Source: Armatimonadota bacterium
GTDB lineage: Bacteria; Sysuimicrobiota; Sysuimicrobiia; Sysuimicrobiales; Sysuimicrobiaceae
Length of the DNA stretch: 64,000 nt
Reading direction: 5' to 3'
Assembly: GCA_025060455.1 (NCBI GenBank)
Contig: JANXBY010000066.1
Location: 39,782 to 103,781, forward strand
The notes beneath the pieces were generated by a model. That model was not told the origin of the DNA. It worked only from the letters and a program-made list of their open reading frames with translations, and made no database searches. Shown piece after piece: positions 17,093 to 26,116 of the stretch (position 1 is its first letter; each line of letters opens with the position of its first letter). Both the position numbers and the translations under genes were made by a program.

Positions 17093-17632
17093 ATGCGCTG
17101 TCCCTACTGCGGCCACCACGACAGTCGGGTCCTGGACTCCCGTCCCGCGGAGGGCGGGGCTGCGGTGCGCCGGCGGCGGGAGTGCCCCCGTTGCGAGCGG
17201 CGGTTTACCACCTTCGAGCGGCCGGACCTGGCCCCGGTGGTGGTCGTCAAGCGCGACGGCCGGCGCGAGCCCTTTGACCGGGCCAAGGTCCTGGGAGGGC
17301 TGCTGAAGGCCAGGGGCAAGCGTCCCATCCCCACGGAGGTCCTGGAGGAGGTGGCCGCGGAAGTGGAGCGGCAGGTGCGGAACCTGGGAGAGCCGGAGGT
17401 GCCCAGCAGCCGCATCGGAGAGCTGGTGATGGAGCGCCTGCGGCGGGTGGACGAGGTGGCGTTCGTACGGTTCGCCTCCGAGTACCGCCGGTTCCAGGAC
17501 GTGCAGAGCATCGTGGAGGAGGTGGAGCGGCTGCGGGCGCACAAGGAGCGGGAAGAACAGCTGCGGCGCCAGGTGTTGCTGCTGCCCCTGGCGGAGGGCC
17601 CTACGAACGGCAAAAACGAGCCAGGAAGGTGA
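17093..17632 (+). CDS. nrdR: Ribonucleotide reductase repressor NrdR
   Basis: Zinc-ribbon plus ATP-cone repressor that senses ATP/dATP and represses reductase genes; 179 aa. ATG 17093 follows AGGAAGG and yields the invariant N-terminus MRCPYCG. The paired cysteine motifs (CPYC and CPRC) form the zinc ribbon. The ATP-cone starts at VVVKRDGRREPFDR, with FVRFASEYRRF near its end. It is longer than the usual 150-160 aa through a charged C-terminal tail. It lies four bases upstream of nrdJ. Confidence 0.95.
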   Translation: MRCPYCGHHDSRVLDSRPAEGGAAVRRRRECPRCERRFTTFERPDLAPVVVVKRDGRREPFDRAKVLGGLLKARGKRPIPTEVLEEVAAEVERQVRNLGEPEVPSSRIGELVMERLRRVDEVAFVRFASEYRRFQDVQSIVEEVERLRAHKEREEQLRRQVLLLPLAEGPTNGKNEPGR

Positions 17633-17636
17633 GCCC

Positions 17637-20027
17637 ATGAGCACCACGCGCGAGGCCACGGACCTGTTCCAACAGACCCTGCGCTACTTCCGCGGCGACG
17701 AGCTCCGCGCTCGGGTGTTCTTCGACAAGTACGCCCTGCGGGACGCCCGCGGTCGGGTGGTGGAGGCCACCCCGCCCGAGATGTGGGCCCGGGTGGCGCG
17801 GGAGATCGCGTCCGTGGAGGCCACGGAGGCCAAGCGGCGGGAGTGGGAGGAGAAGTTCTACTGGCTGCTGGAGGACTTCCGGTTCGTCCCGGGCGGCCGC
17901 ATCATGTTCGGCGCGGGCAACCCCCGCCGGGCCACCCTTCTGAACTGCTACGTGATCCCCATCCAGGGCGACTCCCTGGAGGACATCTTCGAGTGGTGCA
18001 AGCAGGCGGCCCGGACCTATTCCTTCGGCGGCGGGGTGGGAACGGACATCAGCGTGCTGCGGCCCCGGGGCACGCCGGTGAACAACGCGGCCATCACCAG
18101 CTCCGGGGCGGTGTCCTTCATGGAGCTGCTGTCCACCACCACCGGCACCATCGGCCAGGCGGGCCGTCGGGGCGCCCTCATGATCACCCTCCGCAGCGAC
18201 CACCCAGACGTGCTGGAGTTCACCCGCGTCAAGCGCAACCTCGACAAGGTCCGGTACGCCAACATCAGCGTCCGGGTGGACGACGCGTTCATGCGGGCGG
18301 TGGAACGGGACGGGGAGTACACCCTGCGCTTTTCCAACGACAAGGTCCGGGCGGAGCGGACCATCCGGGCCCGGGAGCTGTGGGACGAGCTGGTCCGCGG
18401 GGCCCGGGACTACGCGGAGCCGGGGGTGATCTTCTGGGACACGGTCCAGTGGTGGTCCACCTCCGAGTACAACGGGATGCACGTGATCACCACCAACCCG
18501 TGCTCCGAGATCCCGCTGGAGCCGTACGGTGCCTGCTGCCTGGGGAACGTGAACCTGAGCGCGTTCGTGCGCGAGGCGTTCACGGAGCGGGCGCACCTGG
18601 ACTGGGAGGCCCTGGAACGGGCCCTGCGGTACGCGGTGCGGTTTTTGGACGACGTGCTGGACTACAACGCGGACAAACACCCCCTGCCGGAGCAGCGGGA
18701 GGCCAGCCTGCGCAGCCGGAGGATCGGGGTGGGTTTCACGGGCCTGGGAGACATGCTGGCGAAGCTGTGCCGGAGGTACGACTCGGAGGAGGCCATCGCC
18801 TTCGTGGACCGCACCTTCGAGCGGATCAAGAACGTGGTGTACGAGGAGAGCGCCCACCTGGCCGCAGAAAAGGGGCCCTTCCCGGCCTTCGACCGGGAGC
18901 AGCACTTCCGAGGGGCGTTCCTGCAGACGTTGGATCCCGCGGTGCGGGACAAGGCGTACGCCCTTGGCCTGCGCAACGTGGCGCTCCTCACCGTGCCCCC
19001 GGTGGGCAGCGGTGCCGCCCTGGCGGGGACCACCAGCGGCATCGAGCCCATCTTCGACCTGTACTACCTGCGCCGCAGCGAGTCCCTGAGCCAGGAGCAG
19101 TTCAAGGTGTACCACCCGCTGGTGCGGGAGTACATGGACGAGTTCGGGGTGGACGAAGAGCACCTGCCGGAGTTCTTCGTCACCGCGCACCGGATCGCAC
19201 CCGAGATGCGGGTGCGCATGCAGGCGGCCGTTCAGAAGCACGTGGACCACAGCATCAGCAGCACCGTGAACCTGCCAGAGACCGCCAGCGTGGAGGACGT
19301 GGAGCGGGTGTACTTCCTGGCGTGGAAGCTGGGGTGCAAGGGGATTACGGTGTACCGAGAGGGTTCCCGCGAGGGGGTCTTGATCACCGAGGCGAAGGCG
19401 CAGCAGCAGACACCCCCGGAGCCCATCCGGGTGCCCGCCGAGCCGGCGCGGGACCGGGCGGTCACGCGCCCCAGGCCGAAGGTGACGCAGGGACGGACGG
19501 AGCGGATCGAGACCCCCCGCGGGCGGGTGTACGTGACGGTGAACGAGGACGAGTACGGCCCCTGCGAGGTGTTCGTGGAGTCCCTGGACGAGGAGGCAGA
19601 GGCCACAGGCCGGCTGGTGTCCCTGTGCCTGCGCAGCGGCGTGGACCCCCGGGAGGTGATCGAGCAGCTGTGGCGGGTCCAGTCCCGGGAGGTGGCGTTG
19701 GACCGGTCCGCGGACGGCACGGTGGTCCGCGTGAGCACCATCGCGCAGGCGGTGGCCCTGGCCCTGGGGCGCGTCCTGTACGGAGACAGCTTCCGGCCGG
19801 ACCGGGAGTTCCCGCGCGCGGCGGCGTTGCCCGAGCCGGCGCCGCGCGCCCGACAGGAACGCCTCCGGTTTGCGGTCCTGGAGCCCTCGCCCCCAGAGGC
19901 CGACGGCATGCGCGGGAACGGGGCTGCGGCGGTGCCGTTTGCGGGGGTGTGCCCGGACTGCGGGGACAGGCTGGTGCACGAGAACGGCTGCGCCCACTGC
20001 CGGTCCTGCGGCTACTCCCGTTGCTGA
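17637..20027 (+). CDS. nrdJ: Adenosylcobalamin-dependent ribonucleotide reductase (class II)
   Basis: Reduces ribonucleotides to deoxyribonucleotides using coenzyme B12, so no oxygen-dependent radical subunit is needed; 796 aa. The N-terminal cysteine region (LLNCYVIP), the active-site block NPCSEIPLEPYG and GSGAALAGTTSGIEP match class II enzymes. The C-terminal part carries a zinc-ribbon-like tail with CPDC, CAHC and a final CGYSRC that re-reduces the active site. No cobalamin riboswitch is apparent upstream. The last 16 bases overlap the end of convergent mutY. Confidence 0.95.
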   Translation: MSTTREATDLFQQTLRYFRGDELRARVFFDKYALRDARGRVVEATPPEMWARVAREIASVEATEAKRREWEEKFYWLLEDFRFVPGGRIMFGAGNPRRATLLNCYVIPIQGDSLEDIFEWCKQAARTYSFGGGVGTDISVLRPRGTPVNNAAITSSGAVSFMELLSTTTGTIGQAGRRGALMITLRSDHPDVLEFTRVKRNLDKVRYANISVRVDDAFMRAVERDGEYTLRFSNDKVRAERTIRARELWDELVRGARDYAEPGVIFWDTVQWWSTSEYNGMHVITTNPCSEIPLEPYGACCLGNVNLSAFVREAFTERAHLDWEALERALRYAVRFLDDVLDYNADKHPLPEQREASLRSRRIGVGFTGLGDMLAKLCRRYDSEEAIAFVDRTFERIKNVVYEESAHLAAEKGPFPAFDREQHFRGAFLQTLDPAVRDKAYALGLRNVALLTVPPVGSGAALAGTTSGIEPIFDLYYLRRSESLSQEQFKVYHPLVREYMDEFGVDEEHLPEFFVTAHRIAPEMRVRMQAAVQKHVDHSISSTVNLPETASVEDVERVYFLAWKLGCKGITVYREGSREGVLITEAKAQQQTPPEPIRVPAEPARDRAVTRPRPKVTQGRTERIETPRGRVYVTVNEDEYGPCEVFVESLDEEAEATGRLVSLCLRSGVDPREVIEQLWRVQSREVALDRSADGTVVRVSTIAQAVALALGRVLYGDSFRPDREFPRAAALPEPAPRARQERLRFAVLEPSPPEADGMRGNGAAAVPFAGVCPDCGDRLVHENGCAHCRSCGYSRC

Positions 20028-21049
20028 CGGAGGGCTACGAGGAGGCGGCGCAGGGGAGCGGGTAGCGGCACGGTTTCCGCGTCGGGGCGCACGAACCGGC
20101 CCACGCGGGGCGGCTCGGGGGTTCTGGCGCCCACCACCTGGAAGTGGGCGTGGAAGTGCGTGAAGGTGTGGCGGAAGGCCAGCCGGAGGCCGTCTGCCTC
20201 AAGGGGCACGCCCAGCTGACGCCGGAGGAGGCGGCCGGCGCGTTCCCAGGAAGGCGCCTCCACGTACGGCAGCGTCCACAGCCCGCCCCAAAGACCCTGT
20301 GAAGGCTGGCGGACCAGTAGCACGCGCCCCCACCGGTCCCGTACCACAGCCGCCACGAACCGCCGGCGGGGCTTAGGGTACCTGGGAGGCCGAGCGGGGA
20401 TCTGGTGGACGCGGCCCGTGCCGCGGGCGCGGCAGAAGGTCTGCACGGGGCAAGCGGTGCACCGCGGCCGAGTGGGAAGGCAGACGGTAGCGCCCAGGTC
20501 CATGAGGGCCTGGTTGAGCTCGCCCGCACGGCCCGGAGGCAGGACGGCTGCCAGCGCGGCCTGCACGGCCCTGCGGGCTGTGGTGTCGCGGGGGGAACGT
20601 CGCAGGCCCAACAGCCGCAAGCCCACCCGGGCCACGTTGCCGTCCACCGCCACCACGTCTTCACCGAACGCGATGCTGGCTACCGCGGCCGCGGTGTACG
20701 CTCCCACCCCCGGAAGCTTCCGCCAGCCTGCGGCAGTGGTGGGGAAGCTGCCCCGCTGTACCACCTCGCGGGCCGCCCGGAGAAGGTGGCGGGCGCGAGC
20801 GTAGTAGCCCAGCCCCGCCCACACCCGGAGGACGTCCTCCTCCTGTGCCGCGGCCAGGGCGCGCACGTCGGGGAAGGCGCGCAAGAACGCCCGGTAGTAC
20901 GGCACGACGGCGTCCACCCGGGTCTGCTGCAGCATCACCTCGGACACCCACACCCGGTAGGGGTCCCGGGTGCGCCGCCACGGGAGGTCCCGGCGGTTCT
21001 GTGCGTACCAGCGCAGCAGCCTGCGTGCGAAGCGGACGTCCAGGCCCAT
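20012..21049 (-). CDS. mutY: Adenine DNA glycosylase MutY
   Basis: Removes adenine mispaired with 8-oxoguanine; 345 aa. I chose ATG 21049 (MGLDVRFARRLLRWY), where family homology begins; the frame is open upstream but without family homology. A helix-hairpin-helix with LPGVGAYTA, the catalytic-aspartate motif VDGNVARV and an iron-sulfur loop with spacing C-x6-C-x2-C-x5-C are visible. The C-terminal NUDIX-like domain has HTFTHFHAHF, which recognises 8-oxoguanine. It is the last gene of a leftward unit. Confidence 0.95.
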   Translation of the reverse strand: MGLDVRFARRLLRWYAQNRRDLPWRRTRDPYRVWVSEVMLQQTRVDAVVPYYRAFLRAFPDVRALAAAQEEDVLRVWAGLGYYARARHLLRAAREVVQRGSFPTTAAGWRKLPGVGAYTAAAVASIAFGEDVVAVDGNVARVGLRLLGLRRSPRDTTARRAVQAALAAVLPPGRAGELNQALMDLGATVCLPTRPRCTACPVQTFCRARGTGRVHQIPARPPRYPKPRRRFVAAVVRDRWGRVLLVRQPSQGLWGGLWTLPYVEAPSWERAGRLLRRQLGVPLEADGLRLAFRHTFTHFHAHFQVVGARTPEPPRVGRFVRPDAETVPLPAPLRRLLVALRQQRE

Positions 21050-21063
21050 CCCGCAGGCGTGAT

Positions 21064-21435
21064 CTACGATGCCGTGTCCGGCCGCCGGCGGCCGCGTTCC
21101 CACAGCCCTACAGCCAGCCGCACGAGGAGGAGGACGGCTCCGCAGGTGGCGGTCCCTACCAGCAGGAACGCCAAAGTGCCCTGGCTCAGCAGCCGGCCTA
21201 CCAGCAGCTGCCGCAGCAGGATGCCCGCGGGCACCGCGACCGCCCACGTGAGGGCAAAGCTCCGCCACCCGGGCGTGCGGTACGTGCCCACGACGGCCGC
21301 CACCGCAAGCCACGGGAACACCAGGGGGAGGAAGGTGCGCAGCAGGAGCTGCGCGTCGGGAACGGTGCCGTGGAACGCCGCGCCCACCGCAGAGAACAGC
21401 AGTAGCCCGGCGAGGTCTGCCACCAGGTAGCGCAC
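21064..21435 (-). CDS. DUF3054-family membrane protein
   Basis: Small protein of about 123 aa with four predicted membrane helices. The start GTG 21435 overlaps the stop of the upstream MFS gene. The opening VRYLVADLAGLLLFSAVGAAFHG and the mid FPWLAVAAVVGTYRTPGW are typical of DUF3054 proteins. Function is unknown. Overlap with the MFS gene suggests co-expression, but a functional link is only inference. Confidence 0.75.
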   Translation of the reverse strand: MRYLVADLAGLLLFSAVGAAFHGTVPDAQLLLRTFLPLVFPWLAVAAVVGTYRTPGWRSFALTWAVAVPAGILLRQLLVGRLLSQGTLAFLLVGTATCGAVLLLVRLAVGLWERGRRRPDTAS

Positions 21436-22604
21436 TACTTCCCTCCCGCGGTGAGCATCTCCGTGCGCTGCGGACGGGCTGTCGGCAGCCACGCGGCCAG
21501 CACCGCGCCTACTACGGCCAAGGCGGACGCCACCCGCAGCACCGCGGGCACTCCCCACGCGTCCGCCACCAGGCCAAAGGGGGTCGCGGTGAGTGCTGCC
21601 ACGGAGCTGGCGGCCACCTGCATCCCGCCGCCCAAGGCGGTGTGGCCGGGCAACAACTCCTGGGACAGGACCAAGGTGATGGGTAACACGCCCTGGGAGC
21701 ACGCGCCCAGGACCAGCACCGCGGGGTACGTCCACGGCGGGCGCAAAAGCGGCAGCAGCAACACCACGGCAGCCAGCACCGCCATGGTGCCCCCGAGCAC
21801 GCCCCGCCGGCTCCACCGGTCCGCCAGCCGGCCCAGCACGGGCGCGGCCACCACCCCGCCCGCCAGCAGCAGGGACAGGGATGCAGAGGCGGCTTCGCGG
21901 GTCTGCCCCAGGTGGTCGATGAGGTAGCCGGGGTAGAACACCGTCACGCCCACGTGCACCCCGCCGCGCAGCAGCGCGATGGCCAGCAGCACGCCGTACG
22001 CCACCCACAGGTCTTGGCCACCGCGGGAGTCGGCCTCCCCCTGCCGGAAGGCCTGCGGGCGGCTTCCGAACGCCAACAGGAGCGCGGCCACGGGCAGCCC
22101 CACCAGAAGCCACAGGCTGAGCCCCCGCAGGCCAAACGCACCCGCCAGCACCGCCACCACCGTGGGGCCCAAGGCCCAACCCACGCTCCCGCCCACGGTG
22201 AAGTAGCCCATCATGGTGGCGCGGCGTTCGCCCGCGGCCTGGTAGGCGGTGCGCACCGCCTCGGGGTGGAACAGCGCGGGGCCCAACGCCAGCACCGCCA
22301 GGGCCGCCGCGGCCGACAGCGGGCCCGTGGCGAACCCCGCCAGCGCCAGTCCGGCCGAGGTCAACGCCACCCCTGCGGGGACCATCCACAGGCTGGGACG
22401 CCGGTCCGCGGCCCAGCCCGCGGTGACCTGGACCAGCGCCCCGCACAGGGACGCCGCGGTCACCATGGCGCCCGTGAGGGTGTAGGTCAGGCGCAGCTCC
22501 GTGCGCAGGTACTGCGCCAGGGCAGGCAACGCACCGGCCCCCACGTCCACCGCGGCGTGCCCGACGATGAGGAGCACGAGGACGGCGGTCGGCGAAGGGT
22601 GCAC
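21435..22604 (-). CDS. MFS transporter, fosmidomycin-resistance (Fsr)-like
   Basis: Twelve-helix major facilitator; 389 aa. The N-terminal VGHAAVDVGAGALPAL and the loop ALFHPEAVRTAY match the Fsr branch of the superfamily, whose best-known member exports fosmidomycin, a phosphonate. Substrate here is unknown. It lies 29 bases downstream of the peptide transporter permease gene on the same strand, so it may be part of that transcription unit. Confidence 0.8.
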   Translation of the reverse strand: MHPSPTAVLVLLIVGHAAVDVGAGALPALAQYLRTELRLTYTLTGAMVTAASLCGALVQVTAGWAADRRPSLWMVPAGVALTSAGLALAGFATGPLSAAAALAVLALGPALFHPEAVRTAYQAAGERRATMMGYFTVGGSVGWALGPTVVAVLAGAFGLRGLSLWLLVGLPVAALLLAFGSRPQAFRQGEADSRGGQDLWVAYGVLLAIALLRGGVHVGVTVFYPGYLIDHLGQTREAASASLSLLLAGGVVAAPVLGRLADRWSRRGVLGGTMAVLAAVVLLLPLLRPPWTYPAVLVLGACSQGVLPITLVLSQELLPGHTALGGGMQVAASSVAALTATPFGLVADAWGVPAVLRVASALAVVGAVLAAWLPTARPQRTEMLTAGGK

Positions 22605-22633
22605 GGATCCAGTTTACTGTAGGTGCCCCGCGC

Positions 22634-23530
22634 TCAGACGCGCAGTTTGGGGTCCAGGGCGTCCCGCAGAGCGTCGCCCAGGACGTTGAACGCCAGCACC
22701 GTGAGGGTGATGGCCAGCCCGGGGAAGACTGCCATCCACGGCGCCTTCTGCACGAAGTCCACCGCCGCCCCGCTCAGCATGAGGCCCCACGCGGGGGTCG
22801 GCTCGGCCACCCCCAGCCCCAAGAAGCTCAGGGAGGCCTCCAGAAGAATGGCTTGGCCGAGGAAGGCGGTGAGCATCACCAGGTAGGGGGCCATCACGTT
22901 GGGGAGCATGTGGCGCAGGATGATCCTCCAGGGACCCGCGCCGACGGCCCGGGCCGCTTCCACGTAGGTGGTATGGCGGACCTGCAGGGCGCTGCTGCGC
23001 ACCACCAGCTCCGCCCGAGGCGCGAAGGACAGGGCGATGGCCGCCACCAGGTTCGCGGTGCCGCTGCCCAGGATGGCCACCATGGCCATGGCCAGCACGA
23101 TGAGGGGGAAGGACACGAGGATGTCCGTGACGCGCTGGATCACCAGGTCCACGGTCCCGCCGAAGTACGCGGAGGCGACCCCCACCACCGCGCCCACGGT
23201 GGCGCCGATCACGGAGGAGGACAGCCCCACCAGCAGCGCGGTGCGGGAACCGAAGATCAGGCGGCTCAGAATGTCACGGCCGAAGCTGTCCGTGCCCAGC
23301 CAGTGTTTGGGGCCGGGCGGGCTGAACATGGACAGGTAGTCGTTGGCCAGCGGGTCGTACGGCGCGATCCACGGCGCGAACAGGGCGGCGACGCCCAGGA
23401 GGGCTAGGAAGGCAGCCGCGGCCACCGCCACCGGGTAGCGCCGGGCGAACCGACTCAGGCGTCCTCGGGGCCGGGGTCGCGAGAGGGCGACCCACACGCG
23501 GGCGGCGACAGCGTCCGAAGGTCCCGTCAC
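22634..23530 (-). CDS. ABC importer permease, DppC/OppC-like
   Basis: Second membrane subunit of an oligopeptide/nickel-type ABC importer; 298 aa from GTG 23530. The N-terminal OppC_N segment contains the conserved HWLGTDSFGRDILSRLIFG. The coupling-helix motif (EAARAVGAGPWRIILRHMLPN) contacts an ATPase. Six membrane helices are visible. Partner permease and binding protein lie just upstream, but no DppD/DppF ATPase is encoded in this window. Confidence 0.92.
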   Translation of the reverse strand: MTGPSDAVAARVWVALSRPRPRGRLSRFARRYPVAVAAAAFLALLGVAALFAPWIAPYDPLANDYLSMFSPPGPKHWLGTDSFGRDILSRLIFGSRTALLVGLSSSVIGATVGAVVGVASAYFGGTVDLVIQRVTDILVSFPLIVLAMAMVAILGSGTANLVAAIALSFAPRAELVVRSSALQVRHTTYVEAARAVGAGPWRIILRHMLPNVMAPYLVMLTAFLGQAILLEASLSFLGLGVAEPTPAWGLMLSGAAVDFVQKAPWMAVFPGLAITLTVLAFNVLGDALRDALDPKLRV

Positions 23531-23534
23531 GGCC

Positions 23535-24488
23535 TCACGCGTACCGGATCCGCGGGTCCAGGCGGGCGTACAGCAGGTCCAGCAGGACGTTGACCAGCAC
23601 GTACGCCGACGCCACCAGGAGCATGAGCCCCTGGATGAGGGTGTAGTCGCGACGGCTGATGGCGTCCACGAACAGCTTACCGATCCCGTTCAGGTTGAAC
23701 ACCTGCTCGGTCACCACCAGCCCGCCGATGAGGAACGCAAACTCCAGCCCGATCACGGTGACCACGGGCAGCAGTGCGTTTCGGAGGGCGTGCCGCAGCA
23801 CCACCGCCCGCTCCGCCAGCCCCTTGGCCCACGCGGTGCGCACGTAGTCCTCCCGCAGCACCTCCAGCATGGCCGACCGGGTCATACGGGTGGCCACCGC
23901 GGAGTACCGGTAGCCCACCGCCAGCGCGGGCCACACCAGCTGGCTCAGGTTGGCCACAGGATTCACCCACAGAGGGGTGAAGGTCATGGGCGGAAGCCAC
24001 CGGAAGGCGTACAGGAGGAACAGCAGGAGCAGGATGCCCAACCAGAAAGACGGCGTCGCCAGGCCGGCCACGCTGAACACCTGGACCAGGTGGTCCGCCC
24101 ACGTGCCCCGCCGCACCGCGGCCCACACCCCGAGGGGCAGGGCGAGGCTGACAGCCACCACCGTGGCCATCACCGCCAGCTGCAGGCTGAGCTCCAGCCG
24201 CAGGGCGATCTCCTTGGACACGGGGGCCCCCGTCCACATGGACGTCCCCAGGTCCAGCCGCGCCAGACCCACGATCCAGTCCGCGTACTGCGCCCACAGG
24301 GGCTTGTCCAGGCCCAGGCGGCCCCGCTCCTGCTGGATCACCTCCGGGGTCACGTACGAACCCCCGCTCACCAGGCGCAGCTCCACGATGTCGCCGGGGA
24401 TGACCCGCACCAGGAGGAAGATGAGGGTCGCGACCGCCCACAGGGTGGGGACCACCAGCACCAAACGTGCCAGCACGTAGCGCAGCAT
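23535..24488 (-). CDS. ABC importer permease, DppB/OppB-like
   Basis: First membrane subunit of the same importer; 317 aa. It begins MLRYVLARLVLVVPTLWAV, typical for DppB, and contains the loop with LGTSMWTGAPV and the coupling motif VRTAWAKGLAERAVVLRHALRNA. It lies one base from the binding protein gene and four bases from the next permease gene, so all three are translated as a unit. Confidence 0.92.
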   Translation of the reverse strand: MLRYVLARLVLVVPTLWAVATLIFLLVRVIPGDIVELRLVSGGSYVTPEVIQQERGRLGLDKPLWAQYADWIVGLARLDLGTSMWTGAPVSKEIALRLELSLQLAVMATVVAVSLALPLGVWAAVRRGTWADHLVQVFSVAGLATPSFWLGILLLLFLLYAFRWLPPMTFTPLWVNPVANLSQLVWPALAVGYRYSAVATRMTRSAMLEVLREDYVRTAWAKGLAERAVVLRHALRNALLPVVTVIGLEFAFLIGGLVVTEQVFNLNGIGKLFVDAISRRDYTLIQGLMLLVASAYVLVNVLLDLLYARLDPRIRYA

Positions 24489-24489
24489 C

Positions 24490-26112
24490 CTACTCGCTCA
24501 GCCAGACCTCCTCCAGGTCCTCCAGGTAGTGGGACGGGCTGACCTTGTAGCCCTGCAGCCGCTTCCAGTGGGGGACGATCCGCTGCCACCACAGGAGGTG
24601 GAACTGGTAGGCTCGGTCGCTCAGGACCCGGCGCTCGAACTGCCGGACGACCTGCAGGCGGCGCTGCAGGTTGCGCTCGCGGCTCTGCTGACGGTACAGG
24701 CCGTCCAGGAGGCGGTCGGTGTACCGGGCGTAGTTCAGCGGGCTCCGGTCGCTGGAGACGAACTTCGCGAGCTGGACGTCCGGGTCGTCGAAGAAGTCGC
24801 AGGTGAAGTCCACGCCCACGTCAAAGTTGCCCGCCCGCAAGTCCGCCAGGTAGGGCCCCGTCTCCTGGATCACGTGGCGGGCGTTCAGCCCGATCTGCCG
24901 CCACTGGTCCACCAGGAACACCCCGCCGGGGATGTACGGCATGGGGACGTTGCGGTTCTTCACGGTGAACTCGAACCCCTCCGGCACCCCGGCCTCCCGC
25001 AGCAGCCGGCGCGCCTCCTGGCGGGCCGCCTCCATGTCCCGGCCGAACCCCGCGAGCTTGGTGAGCTCCGCCTCCGGAGTGGCGAAGGGCCCACCCGGTC
25101 TCATCACGCCGCCTACGGGGCCCATGAAGGTGATCTGGGACAGGGCCCGGGAGCCACCCCAGCGGTCGATGGCCAGGGTGAGGGCGCGGCGCACCCGAAA
25201 GTCGTCGAAGGGCTTGCGCTGGTTGTTGGGCACCACCAGGAGGTTGCACAGCCAGCCAGACTCCTGCACGGTGACACGGTCGCCCAGGAACTGCACGACC
25301 TCGTCCCGCTGGGCGGGGGCGAACCCGCGGAACTCCACCAGGGCCTGTCCGAACTTGATGGCTGCGGTCTGGGCCGCGGGGCTGCTGATGAACAGCGCCC
25401 GGTAGCCGTCCAGGTACGGGCGGCCGGGCTTCCAGTAGTTCTCGAACCGCACGCCCTCCCAGTGGGAGCCCCGCACGTACTCCTTGAACCGGAAGGGGCC
25501 GGTGCCCATGACGTTGCGCTCGTACCACCGCGGGTCCCGCTCCAGGATGTCCGCCTTGTAGATCCAGTTGAAGGGGGAGGCGAGTTTCTCCAGGAAGGTG
25601 GCCGACGGCCACTTCAGCCGGATCACCACGGTGTTGGGGCTGGGGGCGCTGACGCTCTCCACCATCTCGTACATGGCTTGCCGGGCGCTTACCACCCCCT
25701 GCGGCGGGAAGATGATCTTGTCCAGGCTAGCCTTCACGTCCCGGGAGGTCAGGAGGCTGCCGTCGTGGAAGCGAACCCCGCTGCGGATCCGGAAGGTGTA
25801 GGTCAGGCCGTCCTCGGACACCGTCCAGCTCTCTGCCAGGTCCGGGACCACCTTCGGGTAGTTGAACGGGTCGAACTTGACCAGCAGGTTGTAGTGCGGC
25901 CGGATGGGGTGGATCACCGCGAAGGTGGTCTCCCGGTGGCCGTCGAAGGACGGCGGCTCCGCGGACACGATGAAGTTCAGCGACCCGCCCCGTCTGGGCT
26001 GCGGGGCGGGCGCGGAGTTGCCCACGGTTCCGGAAGCCGCGACGAGCACCGCCAGCGCTAGGGCAAAAGCCCCCGCGGTTCTTGCCCAAGGCCGTGCGTA
26101 CACTGCCGTCAC
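24490..26112 (-). CDS. ABC importer substrate-binding protein (SBP_bac_5 family)
   Basis: Extracytoplasmic solute-binding protein; 540 aa. A signal peptide (about residues 12-33, ending near SAPAPQ) has no lipobox cysteine, implying a free periplasmic-type protein. The mature region has the family features GGSLNFIVSAEPPSFD, VVPDLAESWTVSEDGLTYTF and VMGTGPFRFKEY. Ligand cannot be inferred; family members bind peptides, nickel, sugars and opines. It begins four bases after the flavin/iron-sulfur oxidase gene, suggesting it imports that enzyme's substrate or a precursor. Confidence 0.9.
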   Translation of the reverse strand: MTAVYARPWARTAGAFALALAVLVAASGTVGNSAPAPQPRRGGSLNFIVSAEPPSFDGHRETTFAVIHPIRPHYNLLVKFDPFNYPKVVPDLAESWTVSEDGLTYTFRIRSGVRFHDGSLLTSRDVKASLDKIIFPPQGVVSARQAMYEMVESVSAPSPNTVVIRLKWPSATFLEKLASPFNWIYKADILERDPRWYERNVMGTGPFRFKEYVRGSHWEGVRFENYWKPGRPYLDGYRALFISSPAAQTAAIKFGQALVEFRGFAPAQRDEVVQFLGDRVTVQESGWLCNLLVVPNNQRKPFDDFRVRRALTLAIDRWGGSRALSQITFMGPVGGVMRPGGPFATPEAELTKLAGFGRDMEAARQEARRLLREAGVPEGFEFTVKNRNVPMPYIPGGVFLVDQWRQIGLNARHVIQETGPYLADLRAGNFDVGVDFTCDFFDDPDVQLAKFVSSDRSPLNYARYTDRLLDGLYRQQSRERNLQRRLQVVRQFERRVLSDRAYQFHLLWWQRIVPHWKRLQGYKVSPSHYLEDLEEVWLSE

Positions 26113-26116
26113 CCCC